DNA of 64,000 nucleotides from Caballeronia sordidicola (GTDB lineage Bacteria > Pseudomonadota > Gammaproteobacteria > Burkholderiales > Burkholderiaceae). Each line of letters opens with the position of its first letter. The stretch's first letter is position 1. Positions 35,678 to 43,922 of this stretch are shown in pieces. Both the position numbers and the translations under genes were made by a program. The stretch covers positions 1 to 64,000 of the forward strand of contig NZ_JNFG01000035.1 of assembly GCF_000729995.1 (NCBI RefSeq), in the 5' to 3' direction. The notes beneath the pieces are model-generated. The model ran no database searches. It was not told where the DNA came from and was given only the letters and a program-made list of their open reading frames with translations.

Positions 35678-36549
35678 GCACGCAAGGCATTGCGCAAACG
35701 GGGCAACCGGCGCAAGCAGCGCAACCGGCATTCAAGGCCGCGTCGACCGGCGCACGTATCGACGTCAGTGACGTCAGTCACCGGTTCTCGCTGCACGGCG
35801 CAGCGCTGCCGGTTCTCGACGACGTCAGCTTCTCGGTCGCCCCGGGTGAGTTCGTCGCGTTGCTCGGCCCGAGCGGCTGTGGCAAATCGACGTTGCTCAG
35901 ACTGGTTGCCGGACTCGATGCCCCCGCGGTTGGTACGGTGTCGTCGAACGGGGTCGCCATACGCGGACCGGACCCTTCGCGGGTCGTCGTCTTCCAGGAT
36001 CCGACCTTGTATCCGTGGCGGACGGTTCGGGCCAATGTTGGTCTTGGACCTGAGGCGCAGCGAAGGCGCCGACGGTTTCCGTGGAGCCGGGTCCGCTCGG
36101 ACGAGCCTCTTGCCGACGGCGAGCGTTCGGCGGAACAGCGTATAGACGCCGCGTTGCAACTGGTCGGCCTCACCGACTTCGAGGCGGCGTACCCGCACCA
36201 GTTATCCGGAGGCATGGCGCAGCGTGTTGCGCTCGCGCGGGCGCTTGTCAACGATCCCGAGTTGCTCGTACTCGATGAGCCGTTCGGCAAGCTGGATTCG
36301 CTCACACGACTGCGCATGCAAGGCGAACTGGTGAAGTTATGGCTGGACGCGCGCTTCTCCGTGCTGCTTGTGACACACGATGTGGAAGAGGCGTTGTTCC
36401 TCGCGAACCGGGTGATCGTGTTCAGCGAACGTCCGGCCCGCGTGACTGCGGAAGTGCGTAATGACGCGCCCTATCCGCGTCATCGCGACGATCCGAAGCT
36501 CGTTGAACTCAGGCGCGAAGTGCTTGCATTGCTCGGCCTGGTCGCTTGA
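35671..36549 (+). CDS. Sulfonate/nitrate-type ABC transporter ATPase (SsuB-like)
   Basis: The 292-residue ATPase has a roughly 30-residue polar lead, then Walker A GPSGCGKSTLLR, Q-loop VFQDPTLYPWRTV, signature LSGGMAQRVALARAL, Walker B LVLDEPFGKLDS and switch LVTHDVEEA. An arginine-rich insert (EAQRRRRRFPWSRVRSD) after the Q-loop is unusual for the family. ATG 35671 overlaps the permease stop, so the two are translationally coupled. Confidence 0.9.
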   Translation: MVSTQGIAQTGQPAQAAQPAFKAASTGARIDVSDVSHRFSLHGAALPVLDDVSFSVAPGEFVALLGPSGCGKSTLLRLVAGLDAPAVGTVSSNGVAIRGPDPSRVVVFQDPTLYPWRTVRANVGLGPEAQRRRRRFPWSRVRSDEPLADGERSAEQRIDAALQLVGLTDFEAAYPHQLSGGMAQRVALARALVNDPELLVLDEPFGKLDSLTRLRMQGELVKLWLDARFSVLLVTHDVEEALFLANRVIVFSERPARVTAEVRNDAPYPRHRDDPKLVELRREVLALLGLVA

Positions 36550-36609
36550 GTCGCCAAACCGAACAGATAGATAAAACACCAATAACGAATGACTCGTGGA
36601 GAATGTTTG

Positions 36610-37665
36610 ATGAATCGTCCTGATGCCGATGGTGGCGAAAGAGTCGCCTTGCCGGAGAACCTGTCGCGCCGCGAGTGGTTGCGAAAGACTGCGTGGACTG
36701 CCGGAGCGGCGGCGCTTGGCGGGGCGTCATTTGGCCTTGCCGGTCTACCTGCGCGCGCCGATGACAGCAAGTTAAAACAGTTGAAGTTATCGTGGAATGC
36801 CGGTGCGATTTGTACGGCGCCGGTACCGGTGGCGGTCAAGCAAGGCTTCTTTGCCAAGCGTGGCCTGGACGTTGAGCTGATCAACTTCGCCGGGTCGACG
36901 GATCAGTTGCTCGAAGCCATTGCAACCGGCAAGTCGGATGCCGGTGTCGGCATGGCGCTGCGCTGGATCAAGCCGCTGGAACAGGGCTTCGATGTCAAAC
37001 TCACCGCCGGCATTCACGGCGGCTGCATGCGCTTGCTCGCGACCCGCAGTTCGGGAATTGTCGATCTGCCCGGCTTGCGCGGCAAGATAGTCGGCGTGAG
37101 CGACATGGCCAGCCCCACGAAAAACTTCTTCGCTATCACGCTGAAGAAACTCGGCATTGATCCGGACAGCGAGGTTCAGTGGCGTCAGTATCCCGCCAAT
37201 CTCTTGGGCGAGGCATTGAAGAAGGGCGAGGTCCACGCGGTTGCGGACGGCGATCCGACCATCTGGATGCTGCGGGAATCGGATCATCTGGTTGAGGTCT
37301 CTAACAACCTGTGCGGCGAGTATCAGACGCGCGTGTGCTGTGTGCTCGGCGTGCGTGGGACGCTGGTGAGGAAGGACCGCGCTACGGCGCAGGCATTGAC
37401 ACAGGCCTTGCTCGACGCAACGGAATGGACGGCGAACCATCCCGCGGAAGCGGCGACTATCTTTGCGCAATACGCACCGCAGGCGGATGTTGCGCAACTG
37501 ACGGCCATGCTCAAGAGTCACACGGATCATCATCATCCGATCGGCGACGCGTTCAAGAAGGAGATCGCGCTGTACGCGGACGATTTGAAGACAGTGGGGG
37601 TGTTGAATAGCGGCACGGATTCGAACCACTTCGCTAATCGGGTGTTCTCGGATGTGCTGGTTTAG
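36610..37665 (+). CDS. Sulfonate/nitrate-type ABC binding protein with Tat signal
   Basis: The 351-residue NMT1/SsuA-like binding protein has a twin-arginine signal SRREWLRK (residues 19-26), followed by a hydrophobic stretch and a likely cleavage site at PARA-DD. This points to export in folded form. The mature part starts LKQLKLSWNAGAICTAPVPVAVKQGFFAKRGLDVELI, with DQLLEAIATGKSDAGVGMALRWIKPLEQGFDV behind it. The start has GGAGA seven bases upstream. Ligand could be a sulfonate or related compound. It is the last gene of this rightward cluster. Confidence 0.88.
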   Translation: MNRPDADGGERVALPENLSRREWLRKTAWTAGAAALGGASFGLAGLPARADDSKLKQLKLSWNAGAICTAPVPVAVKQGFFAKRGLDVELINFAGSTDQLLEAIATGKSDAGVGMALRWIKPLEQGFDVKLTAGIHGGCMRLLATRSSGIVDLPGLRGKIVGVSDMASPTKNFFAITLKKLGIDPDSEVQWRQYPANLLGEALKKGEVHAVADGDPTIWMLRESDHLVEVSNNLCGEYQTRVCCVLGVRGTLVRKDRATAQALTQALLDATEWTANHPAEAATIFAQYAPQADVAQLTAMLKSHTDHHHPIGDAFKKEIALYADDLKTVGVLNSGTDSNHFANRVFSDVLV

Positions 37666-37904
37666 GCGGTGGTTTTTCGCTCGCGCTGGTGGGCCGCGCA
37701 AGGTGTTGATTACGCGCCGCAGCGCTGAAGCGTGGGAACGGCGTTTCGAGAAGCAAGCCGCGGACGATGACAGCGCCAGCAACGCTGGCATAAGCGCCGC
37801 CACGCCGCTACCGACGAACAAAGGCCTGCGTGTGCGGGCCGATGTTTTAATCGCTTGGCGGGCCGCCCTTTGATTCGGGATCTTCCCCAAAGGTGATAGG
37901 AGCG

Positions 37905-38165
37905 TCAGCTTTTGGCTTGCGTGACTTTGATAAACGGTTGCAAGTCAGGATTAGATAAAGCAAGTAGATTGAGTGTTGCTCCACCAAACTGCCGGGCGAA
38001 TTCGTCATCTAACGCATTGTTATAGTCGGCAACAGGCAGTTCCAGCGGAAACTGACGTTGCGTAACGGCGAGCACCTTTGCAACGTCAAGTGTGTAAGAA
38101 ACAAGTGCCTGTTTTTCGTCTGACCACATGATTACCACGCACCGCTTTTCTGTATGGTTCGCCAT
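37905..38165 (-). CDS. Unknown 86-residue protein, possible immunity partner
   Basis: This small, probably soluble protein starts at an ATG that shares its A with the stop of the 291-residue gene upstream (TGATG), so translation of the two is coupled. It contains RCVVIMWSDEKQALVSYTLDV and DEFARQFGGATLNLLAL; I recognise no domain. Its DNA is visibly poorer in G+C than the neighbouring operons. The position just behind a larger protein of unknown function fits an immunity or chaperone gene, but this is inference only. Confidence 0.6.
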   Translation of the reverse strand: MANHTEKRCVVIMWSDEKQALVSYTLDVAKVLAVTQRQFPLELPVADYNNALDDEFARQFGGATLNLLALSNPDLQPFIKVTQAKS

Positions 38166-39040
38166 CAATATCCCCTGCATTGTTGGTAATTCATAAACGC
38201 TTGCTGTGAGCACGTATCCATGAAGCGTTGGCCGCCCATCGCGCTCCTATAGGCAGTGCATTCGTCCATATCGCGCTCGTATTGTGCGAAACACTCAGTC
38301 TCTTGCGCCTCGCTCACGCCGCGCGCCGCCAAAGACATTACGTCATCGCCCGTCACGCTCTTGACGTACTCTAACGGCGCAGCGTCGCCTAGTGGGGTGG
38401 TCGCGCTGCCAACGTCCGTCACCTCGCCTAAATCGATTGCGCCTTCCGGCTCGTCCAACCGAAGGAAGCCCATGTTGACCAGCGTTACCAGCGCCCTAAT
38501 GCCGCCCACGAGCGCGCCCGCTGGCCCGTCACTGAATAGCGGTGCGCTAACGGCGCTTTGTGCGTAAGGTGCCGCGCTTGCCGCCACACGCTCAAGCCCG
38601 CTATCGTATCCCAACGATTGCACCGCGCCGCCCGAACGCGCAAGCGCAGCCGCGCTGAATGCCTGCTTCGGGGTCATCGCTGGCGGTCGATATGCTGGCG
38701 CGGCCGGTGGTGCGGACCCGCCTGAATACGAGCCCGCGCGGCCCCCGATCGGACTTTCCACCACGAGGATATCGCCCCATCGTATGCCGACGCTCACATC
38801 AAACACGATTGACGAAGCGCTCTCCCTGCCATCACCCGTCTTCGCGCTCGAGGTCCTTAGAAACCGCTTTGCATGTTCGATAAACTCTTTGTTCTCTTCC
38901 AGGCGAAAACAATTCACCCCTTTGAACATCTCCTGTGCCGCCACTTTCGATTCGGCAAGAACTTGCGGGTCATGCCTGTAAAAACTCGCTGGTCGCAGTT
39001 TGTACCGCTTGCCGCGATAGCGAAAAATATCGTCCGTCAT
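38165..39040 (-). CDS. Unknown 291-residue protein, possible secreted effector
   Basis: No catalytic motif is recognised. The N-terminal third (MTDDIFRYRGKRYKLRPASFY...) is polar, and residues about 100-125 form a Gly/Pro/Ala-rich linker (GGSAPPAAPAYRPP). The middle is alanine-rich with one hydrophobic stretch (GALVGGIRALVTLVNMGFL). The C-terminus carries an ordered cysteine pattern, CFAQYERDMDEC then DTCSQQAF and NYQQCRGY. I have the impression that this tail occurs on proteins near Burkholderia secretion and polymorphic-toxin loci, but cannot verify it. With the coupled small gene it could be an effector/immunity pair. It lies in a short island between the SsuABC-like operon and repeat copy B. 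Confidence 0.6.
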   Translation of the reverse strand: MTDDIFRYRGKRYKLRPASFYRHDPQVLAESKVAAQEMFKGVNCFRLEENKEFIEHAKRFLRTSSAKTGDGRESASSIVFDVSVGIRWGDILVVESPIGGRAGSYSGGSAPPAAPAYRPPAMTPKQAFSAAALARSGGAVQSLGYDSGLERVAASAAPYAQSAVSAPLFSDGPAGALVGGIRALVTLVNMGFLRLDEPEGAIDLGEVTDVGSATTPLGDAAPLEYVKSVTGDDVMSLAARGVSEAQETECFAQYERDMDECTAYRSAMGGQRFMDTCSQQAFMNYQQCRGY

Positions 39041-39112
39041 CTCAGTTATTTTATAGTTGCAACGCCCGTCACGCTAACGCACTTTTCCGCGCGTCCATCT
39101 CAATAAACAGAC

Positions 39113-39388
39113 GGACGCGCGGGCGGTGACTCTTACGCAGTGCGCATCAAGGGGTTTTGCGTCAGGGGCTTTCCTAACAAGTGTGCTTGCCCGAGAGCAC
39201 TGGTGGCGAATCGTGTTCATGTCATGTTTCACGAGAAGGAGGGGTTCAGCCATCCGTGGCTCTGGCGAGCACCGTGCTTTTGGGCCACCTATGAATAGAA
39301 ACTGCACACTGTGGACCCTTAGGGTAGCGTGGTTTGAAAGCGTTTTCTTTGCTTCGTTTCTTTGTCGCTAAGGACCAGGAAATGACGC
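39113..39388. other. Left part of the repeat-bearing non-coding segment
   Basis: The 527 bases between the unknown gene and the MocR regulator contain no gene I can support. An open frame at 39126-39371 begins with a methionine but has no ribosome site, and its product is rich in Cys, Trp and Phe. I take it as chance translation of a conserved non-coding element. The right part is repeat copy B. Confidence 0.5.
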
Positions 39389-39521
39389 GCCGCCACGTGC
39401 AGTGGCCAATAGCGATAAAGAAGTTAGCCAACCTAAGCAAGCCATTAAACTTGAAAGCAGCAACCCGGCACTGACCCAAACCCGCTAACGTATAAACCTT
39501 GCAACCGGGCACCGACTCTGA
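39389..39521. repeat. Dispersed repeat, copy B
   Basis: This segment matches 199-330 in the same orientation with roughly four of five bases identical over the first 89 positions and the same spacing between conserved strings (CAACCCGGCACTGACCC). Unlike copy A it is not cut by an IS element, so the element may extend left into 39113-39388. Function unknown. Confidence 0.65.
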
Positions 39522-39567
39522 CCCCTAACCCCTACCCCGTCCACCGGTGTGCGCGAAAAACCACCGC

Positions 39568-41043
39568 CTAAACCCTCACCCCACGAACCAGCTTAGTCAG
39601 AAGCCGGACCAAAGGCTCGAACAACTCCGCCGATGTATTCCCATACCCGAGCACGAGCCCGTTGTCCTCGGGCATGGGCTGCAGCGCAAAACTGGATAGC
39701 GGCGTGGGGGCTAAGCCATGCCACCGGGCTGCATCGGCGATCTCGCGGTCCGGGTAGCACGCCGGCAACCGTACCGTCAGGTGCAAGCCGCAATATCCGC
39801 CTTCAATGACATGCGTCACCGGCATATGCCGGGTCAGCGCTTCTCTCAACGCATGCTGCCGGTCGCGATACAAACGCCGCATGCGGCCCAGATGCCGGCT
39901 GAACTGACCACTCTCAATGAACTCGGCAAGTGCGAGCTGTTCATAACGGTGTCCGCCTCGCAGCATGTCGTCCAGGGGCGCGCGCATCTGCTCTACCAGC
40001 GTCGCCGGCAAGACCAGGAACCCCAGGCGCAACGACGGAAACATCGTCTTGCTGAACGTGCCCACGTAGAGCACGGGCGCCTGCGTCACCAAACCCTGCA
40101 TCGCGCCAATAGGCTCGCCCGCGTGGCGGAATTCGCTGTCGTAATCATCCTCGATGATCCACGCGCCATGCTGCTGAGCCTTAGCGATCAACTCTAAACG
40201 CCGCGCGACAGTCAGCACCGCACCCGCGGGATATTGATGCGACGGCGTGGTGTAGATCAGCCGCGGCGGCTGCGACTGCCAGTCGCTTTCATCGGCGATG
40301 AGACCATCGGCGTCAACGCGCATCGGCACCATGCGCAGGTCGCCCGCTCGCATCGCCGTCTTCGCACCGCGATAACCCGGGTCTTCGATCCACGCCGTAT
40401 CGCCGGCATTGGTCAGCAAGCGGACACACACCGAAAGCGCTTCTTGCGCCCCCTCGGTGATCACGACTTGATCCGGCTCGCATCGCACGCCCCGGGCTAT
40501 ACCGAGATGCCGCGCAATCGACGCACGCAATGCCGGCTCACCCGGAGGATCGCCATAACCAAGAGCCGATGGTCCCGCCTTTCGAATGGCGCGGTCGATC
40601 GCACGGCGCCACGCAGCCAGCGGAAAATGGGACAAGGCCGGCACGCCCGGACGCAATGCAGCGTTCCCTTCGGCCGACGGCCCGGCGGCCTGAATCCGCG
40701 TCAGCCGCTGCGAGGTGGGCGGTGCCGCCGGTACCTGGCGCTTGCCTTGCGGTGACGCCGGACGCGACAACGCCGCTACCCGCGTGCCCTGCCGGTCAGG
40801 TTGCACGTACCCCTCTGCGGCCAGCAGGTCATACGCGGCGGTCACCGTGTTGCGGGAGATGGTTAGTGCCTCGGCCAGGGCGCGTGAGCCCGGCAGGCGG
40901 CTTCCTGGCGCGAGGTGGCCGCCGAGGATGGCTTCCTTGAATCGATGATGCAACTGGCGTTGCATGGGCGCCGCGCCGGGCCCTCTGGCGAGCGGCGCCT
41001 CGAGCAGGGTTTGCGGCACAGTCGACGAGGCAGCGGTTGTCAT
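39568..41043 (-). CDS. MocR/PdxR-family regulator (GntR DNA-binding plus aminotransferase domain)
   Basis: The 491-residue protein joins a GntR winged helix (residues about 20-90: LHHRFKEAILGGHLAPGSRLPGSRALAEALTISRNTVTAAYDLLAAEGYV) to a class I aminotransferase-like domain. It carries the TEGAQEAL, EDPGYRG and DYDSEFR motifs and the PLP lysine in VGTFSKTMFPSLRLGF. Such MocR proteins sense PLP or an amino compound and commonly control vitamin B6 or amino acid genes. It is divergent from the GNAT gene, its likely target. The ATG at 41043 is chosen because homology begins there; a longer frame exists. Confidence 0.9.
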   Translation of the reverse strand: MTTAASSTVPQTLLEAPLARGPGAAPMQRQLHHRFKEAILGGHLAPGSRLPGSRALAEALTISRNTVTAAYDLLAAEGYVQPDRQGTRVAALSRPASPQGKRQVPAAPPTSQRLTRIQAAGPSAEGNAALRPGVPALSHFPLAAWRRAIDRAIRKAGPSALGYGDPPGEPALRASIARHLGIARGVRCEPDQVVITEGAQEALSVCVRLLTNAGDTAWIEDPGYRGAKTAMRAGDLRMVPMRVDADGLIADESDWQSQPPRLIYTTPSHQYPAGAVLTVARRLELIAKAQQHGAWIIEDDYDSEFRHAGEPIGAMQGLVTQAPVLYVGTFSKTMFPSLRLGFLVLPATLVEQMRAPLDDMLRGGHRYEQLALAEFIESGQFSRHLGRMRRLYRDRQHALREALTRHMPVTHVIEGGYCGLHLTVRLPACYPDREIADAARWHGLAPTPLSSFALQPMPEDNGLVLGYGNTSAELFEPLVRLLTKLVRGVRV

Positions 41044-41214
41044 AAGCAGAGTGGGAAAGTGCAAGCGACCCGGCGGAGCCACGAGCGTGGAGCCATGAAA
41101 AATAGGGAATGTGGCACTTTCTAAGGTTCCATGATGCGCGTACGTTAGCACATGCTCAGCCTATGTTTGCGTAAGCTCCTGCTTGACCACCGACCCATGC
41201 CGCAAGGAACCGTT

Positions 41215-41937
41215 ATGCCCAGCACCTTGAACCGGTATCAGCAACCCATCGGCGAGTCCGTGCCTCACTGGACTGCGCGTGTTCACCCGCCGCGCACGCC
41301 CATCGAAGGACAGTATTGCCGGCTGGAGCCGCTCGAGCCGCACCACGCGGCCGACCTGTACACTGCCTTTAGCCAGGCTCCGGATGGCCGTGACTGGACC
41401 TACATGCCGGTAGGCCCGTTCGACGATGCAGCGAGCTATCACGAGTACGTTGAACGGGCAGCGGTCAGTCCCGATCCCCAGCACTACGCAGTCATCGACC
41501 TGAAGAGGGGAACTGCAATCGGCACCCTGTCGCTGATGCGGATCGACCGGGCCAATGGGGTTATCGAAGTCGGCAACGTGGCGTTTTCGCCGCTGCTCAA
41601 ACGCACACCGATCTCGACGGAAGCCCAGTACCTGTTGATGAAACATGCATTCGACGACCTTGGCTATCGCCGCTACGAATGGAAGTGCGACGCGTTGAAC
41701 GCGCCCTCGCGGCAAGCGGCGGCGCGACTGGGTTTCCAGTTCGAAGGCATCTTCCGGCAAGCGGTGCTCTACAAGGGACGCACACGCGATACCGCGTGGT
41801 TCTCCATCATCGACAGCGAATGGTCCGCAGTACGTGCTGCATTCAAACAATGGCTCGCGCCGGAGAACTTCGATGCAGAAGGCGGGCAGCGCCAATCGCT
41901 GACCGACCTGCGCGCCGAGCTATCCAAAGCAGGGTAG
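41215..41937 (+). CDS. GNAT-family N-acetyltransferase
   Basis: The 240-residue protein belongs to the RimJ/RimL-like acetyltransferase group. It shows YCRLEPLEPHHAADLY at the start of the domain, VIEVGNVAFSPLLKRTPISTEAQYLLMKHAFDDLGYRRYEWKCDALNAPSRQAAARLGFQFEGIFRQAV as the core, and a C-terminal tail. It should transfer an acetyl group from acetyl-CoA to an amine on a small molecule or protein; the substrate is unknown. ATG 41215 has AAGGA upstream; two in-frame ATGs further left lack it. It is divergent from the MocR regulator. Confidence 0.85.
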   Translation: MPSTLNRYQQPIGESVPHWTARVHPPRTPIEGQYCRLEPLEPHHAADLYTAFSQAPDGRDWTYMPVGPFDDAASYHEYVERAAVSPDPQHYAVIDLKRGTAIGTLSLMRIDRANGVIEVGNVAFSPLLKRTPISTEAQYLLMKHAFDDLGYRRYEWKCDALNAPSRQAAARLGFQFEGIFRQAVLYKGRTRDTAWFSIIDSEWSAVRAAFKQWLAPENFDAEGGQRQSLTDLRAELSKAG

Positions 41938-42093
41938 GCGCGGTTTTTCTACTGCGGGTTTTGCCGGTTCCCGTTTGTAATCTTTGTTGGTATTGTGCGC
42001 GGTGAACGGGCGGCCCGGATGAACGGGTCGTGAGTTCACCTCTGCCCCAAGCGCTCTCGCGCGCTTTCTTAATCAGCAACGGACATTCAAACA

Positions 42094-43821
42094 ATGAAAT
42101 TCGATTCCCTTGCCCGGTCGCTTCTCGCGGCGGCGCTCGCCATTTGCTATGCCGGCGCCCAGGCCGCTTCGCAAGCCCCGGTTGCCGCCGAGAACGGCAT
42201 GGTCGTCACGGCCCAACATCTCGCTACGCGCATTGGCGTCGACGTGCTCAAGGATGGCGGCAACGCAGTCGATGCAGCGGTTGCCGTCGGCTACGCGCTC
42301 GCGGTGGTTTACCCTGCGGCCGGCAACATAGGCGGTGGCGGTTTCATGACCATCCAGCTCGCCGATGGCCGCCGAACCTTCCTCGATTTCCGCGAAAAGG
42401 CGCCGCTGGCCGCGACCGCGAACATGTACCTCGATAAGGACGGCAACGTGGTCCCGGGCCTGAGCACGAAGGGCTATCTGGCGGTCGGCGTGCCGGGTAC
42501 GGTGTCCGGCATGGAAATGGCGCTGACGAAATACGGCACCATGAAGCGCGCCGATGTCATCGCGCCGGCAATCAAATATGCTCAAGAGGGCTTCGTGCTC
42601 GACCAGGGCGACATCGATATCCTCGGGACCGCGACGGACGACTTCAAGAAGGACCCGCACGGCTCCGGTTCGATCTTCCTGAACCACGGCGAACCGTACC
42701 AGGTCGGCCAGAGGCTGGTGCAGAAAGACCTAGCGAAAACCTTGCGCGAGATCAGCACCAAGGGGCCTGATGGCTTCTACAAGGGCTGGGTCGGCAATGC
42801 GCTCGTTTCTTCGACGCAAGCCGGTAAGGGCATCATCACGCAGGCCGACCTCGACCAGTACAAGACGCGCGAACTCGCGCCGGTCGAGTGCGATTATCGC
42901 GGTTACCACGTGGTCTCGGCGCCGCCGCCGAGCTCGGGCGGGGTCGCTATCTGCGAGATCATGAATATCCTCGAGGGCTACCCCATGCAAAGCCTCGGCT
43001 TCCGTTCAGCCCAGGCCATGCAGTATCAGATCGAGGCCATGCGCCACGCTTACGTGGACCGCAACAGCTATCTGGGTGACCCCGACTTCGTGAAAAACCC
43101 GCTGGACCGTCTGCTCGACAAGAATTACGCGGCCAAGATCCGCGCGGCAATCGATCCGCAAAAGGCGGGGGTGTCGCAAGAGATCAAGCCGGGCGTGGCG
43201 CCGCATGAAGGCACCAACACGACGCATTATTCGATCGTCGATAAATGGGGCAACGCGGTCTCGGTGACGTACACGCTGAACGACTGGTTCGGCTCGGGCG
43301 TGATGGCGAACAAGACGGGCGTGTTGCTGAACGACGAGATGGATGACTTCACGTCCAAGATCGGTGTGCCCAACATGTATGGGCTGGTGCAGGGCGAGGC
43401 TAACGCTATTGGCCCGGGCCGGCGTCCGTTGTCGTCCATGAGCCCGACGATCGTCACGAAGGACGGCAAGACCGTGATGGTGGTCGGCACGCCGGGCGGC
43501 AGCCGCATCATTACCGCCACGCTGCTGACCATGCTCAACGTGATCGACTATGGCATGAATATTCAGGAGGCTGTGGATGCACCGCGTTTCCATCAGCAAT
43601 GGCTGCCGGAAACGACGAATATCGAGCGCTTCACGCTGAGCCCCGATACGCAGAAGATCCTCGAAGGATGGGGGCAGAAGTTCTCGGGTCCGCAACCGGC
43701 CAACCACGTAGCGGCAATTCTGGTGGGCGCGCCGTCGCTGGGCGGCAAGCCCGTGGGCAAGAATCGTTTCTATGGCGCGAACGATCCGCGTCGTAACTCG
43801 GGACTCGCACTCGGCTATTGA
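42094..43821 (+). CDS. ggt: Gamma-glutamyltransferase precursor
   Basis: The 575-residue protein has a Sec signal (cleavage near GAQA-AS, residue about 24) and is a full-length gamma-glutamyltranspeptidase, which splits glutathione in the periplasm. The proenzyme cuts itself at the threonine of NTTHYSIVD (Thr376), which then acts as nucleophile. Other signatures are GGNAVDAAVAVGYALAVVYPAAGNIGGGGFM and the MSPTIV and GTPGGSRI strings of the small subunit. It allows use of glutathione as a source of cysteine and glutamate, fitting the sulfur genes nearby. It is monocistronic and followed by a hairpin. Confidence 0.94.
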   Translation: MKFDSLARSLLAAALAICYAGAQAASQAPVAAENGMVVTAQHLATRIGVDVLKDGGNAVDAAVAVGYALAVVYPAAGNIGGGGFMTIQLADGRRTFLDFREKAPLAATANMYLDKDGNVVPGLSTKGYLAVGVPGTVSGMEMALTKYGTMKRADVIAPAIKYAQEGFVLDQGDIDILGTATDDFKKDPHGSGSIFLNHGEPYQVGQRLVQKDLAKTLREISTKGPDGFYKGWVGNALVSSTQAGKGIITQADLDQYKTRELAPVECDYRGYHVVSAPPPSSGGVAICEIMNILEGYPMQSLGFRSAQAMQYQIEAMRHAYVDRNSYLGDPDFVKNPLDRLLDKNYAAKIRAAIDPQKAGVSQEIKPGVAPHEGTNTTHYSIVDKWGNAVSVTYTLNDWFGSGVMANKTGVLLNDEMDDFTSKIGVPNMYGLVQGEANAIGPGRRPLSSMSPTIVTKDGKTVMVVGTPGGSRIITATLLTMLNVIDYGMNIQEAVDAPRFHQQWLPETTNIERFTLSPDTQKILEGWGQKFSGPQPANHVAAILVGAPSLGGKPVGKNRFYGANDPRRNSGLALGY

Positions 43822-43880
43822 TTGATGCTGGGCCGTGCCGGCGAATGGTTTGTTATTGCCGGCCTAATGCGAGTTTTATG

Positions 43881-43905
43881 GCGTCGCGGCTACCGGCCGC
43901 GACGC
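43881..43905. terminator. Hairpin between ggt and murA paralogue
   Basis: A 10-base perfect stem GCGTCGCGGC / GCCGCGACGC with the loop TACCG lies between two convergent genes. No clear T run follows on either side, so the terminator call is moderate. Confidence 0.5.
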
Positions 43906-43922
43906 GTTTCACCTCTCCCGTT

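Noticed and set aside
37666..37873. Short plus-strand frame behind the SsuA-like gene
   Set aside because: Starts inside the previous gene in another frame, arginine-rich and without a start signal.
39126..39371. 81-residue frame rich in Cys, Trp and Phe
   Set aside because: No ribosome site, overlaps the dispersed non-coding element and has unnatural composition.
39246..39512. 88-residue minus-strand frame similar to the frame over copy A
   Set aside because: Similarity follows the DNA repeat itself, and the frames differ in their ends; not evidence for a protein.
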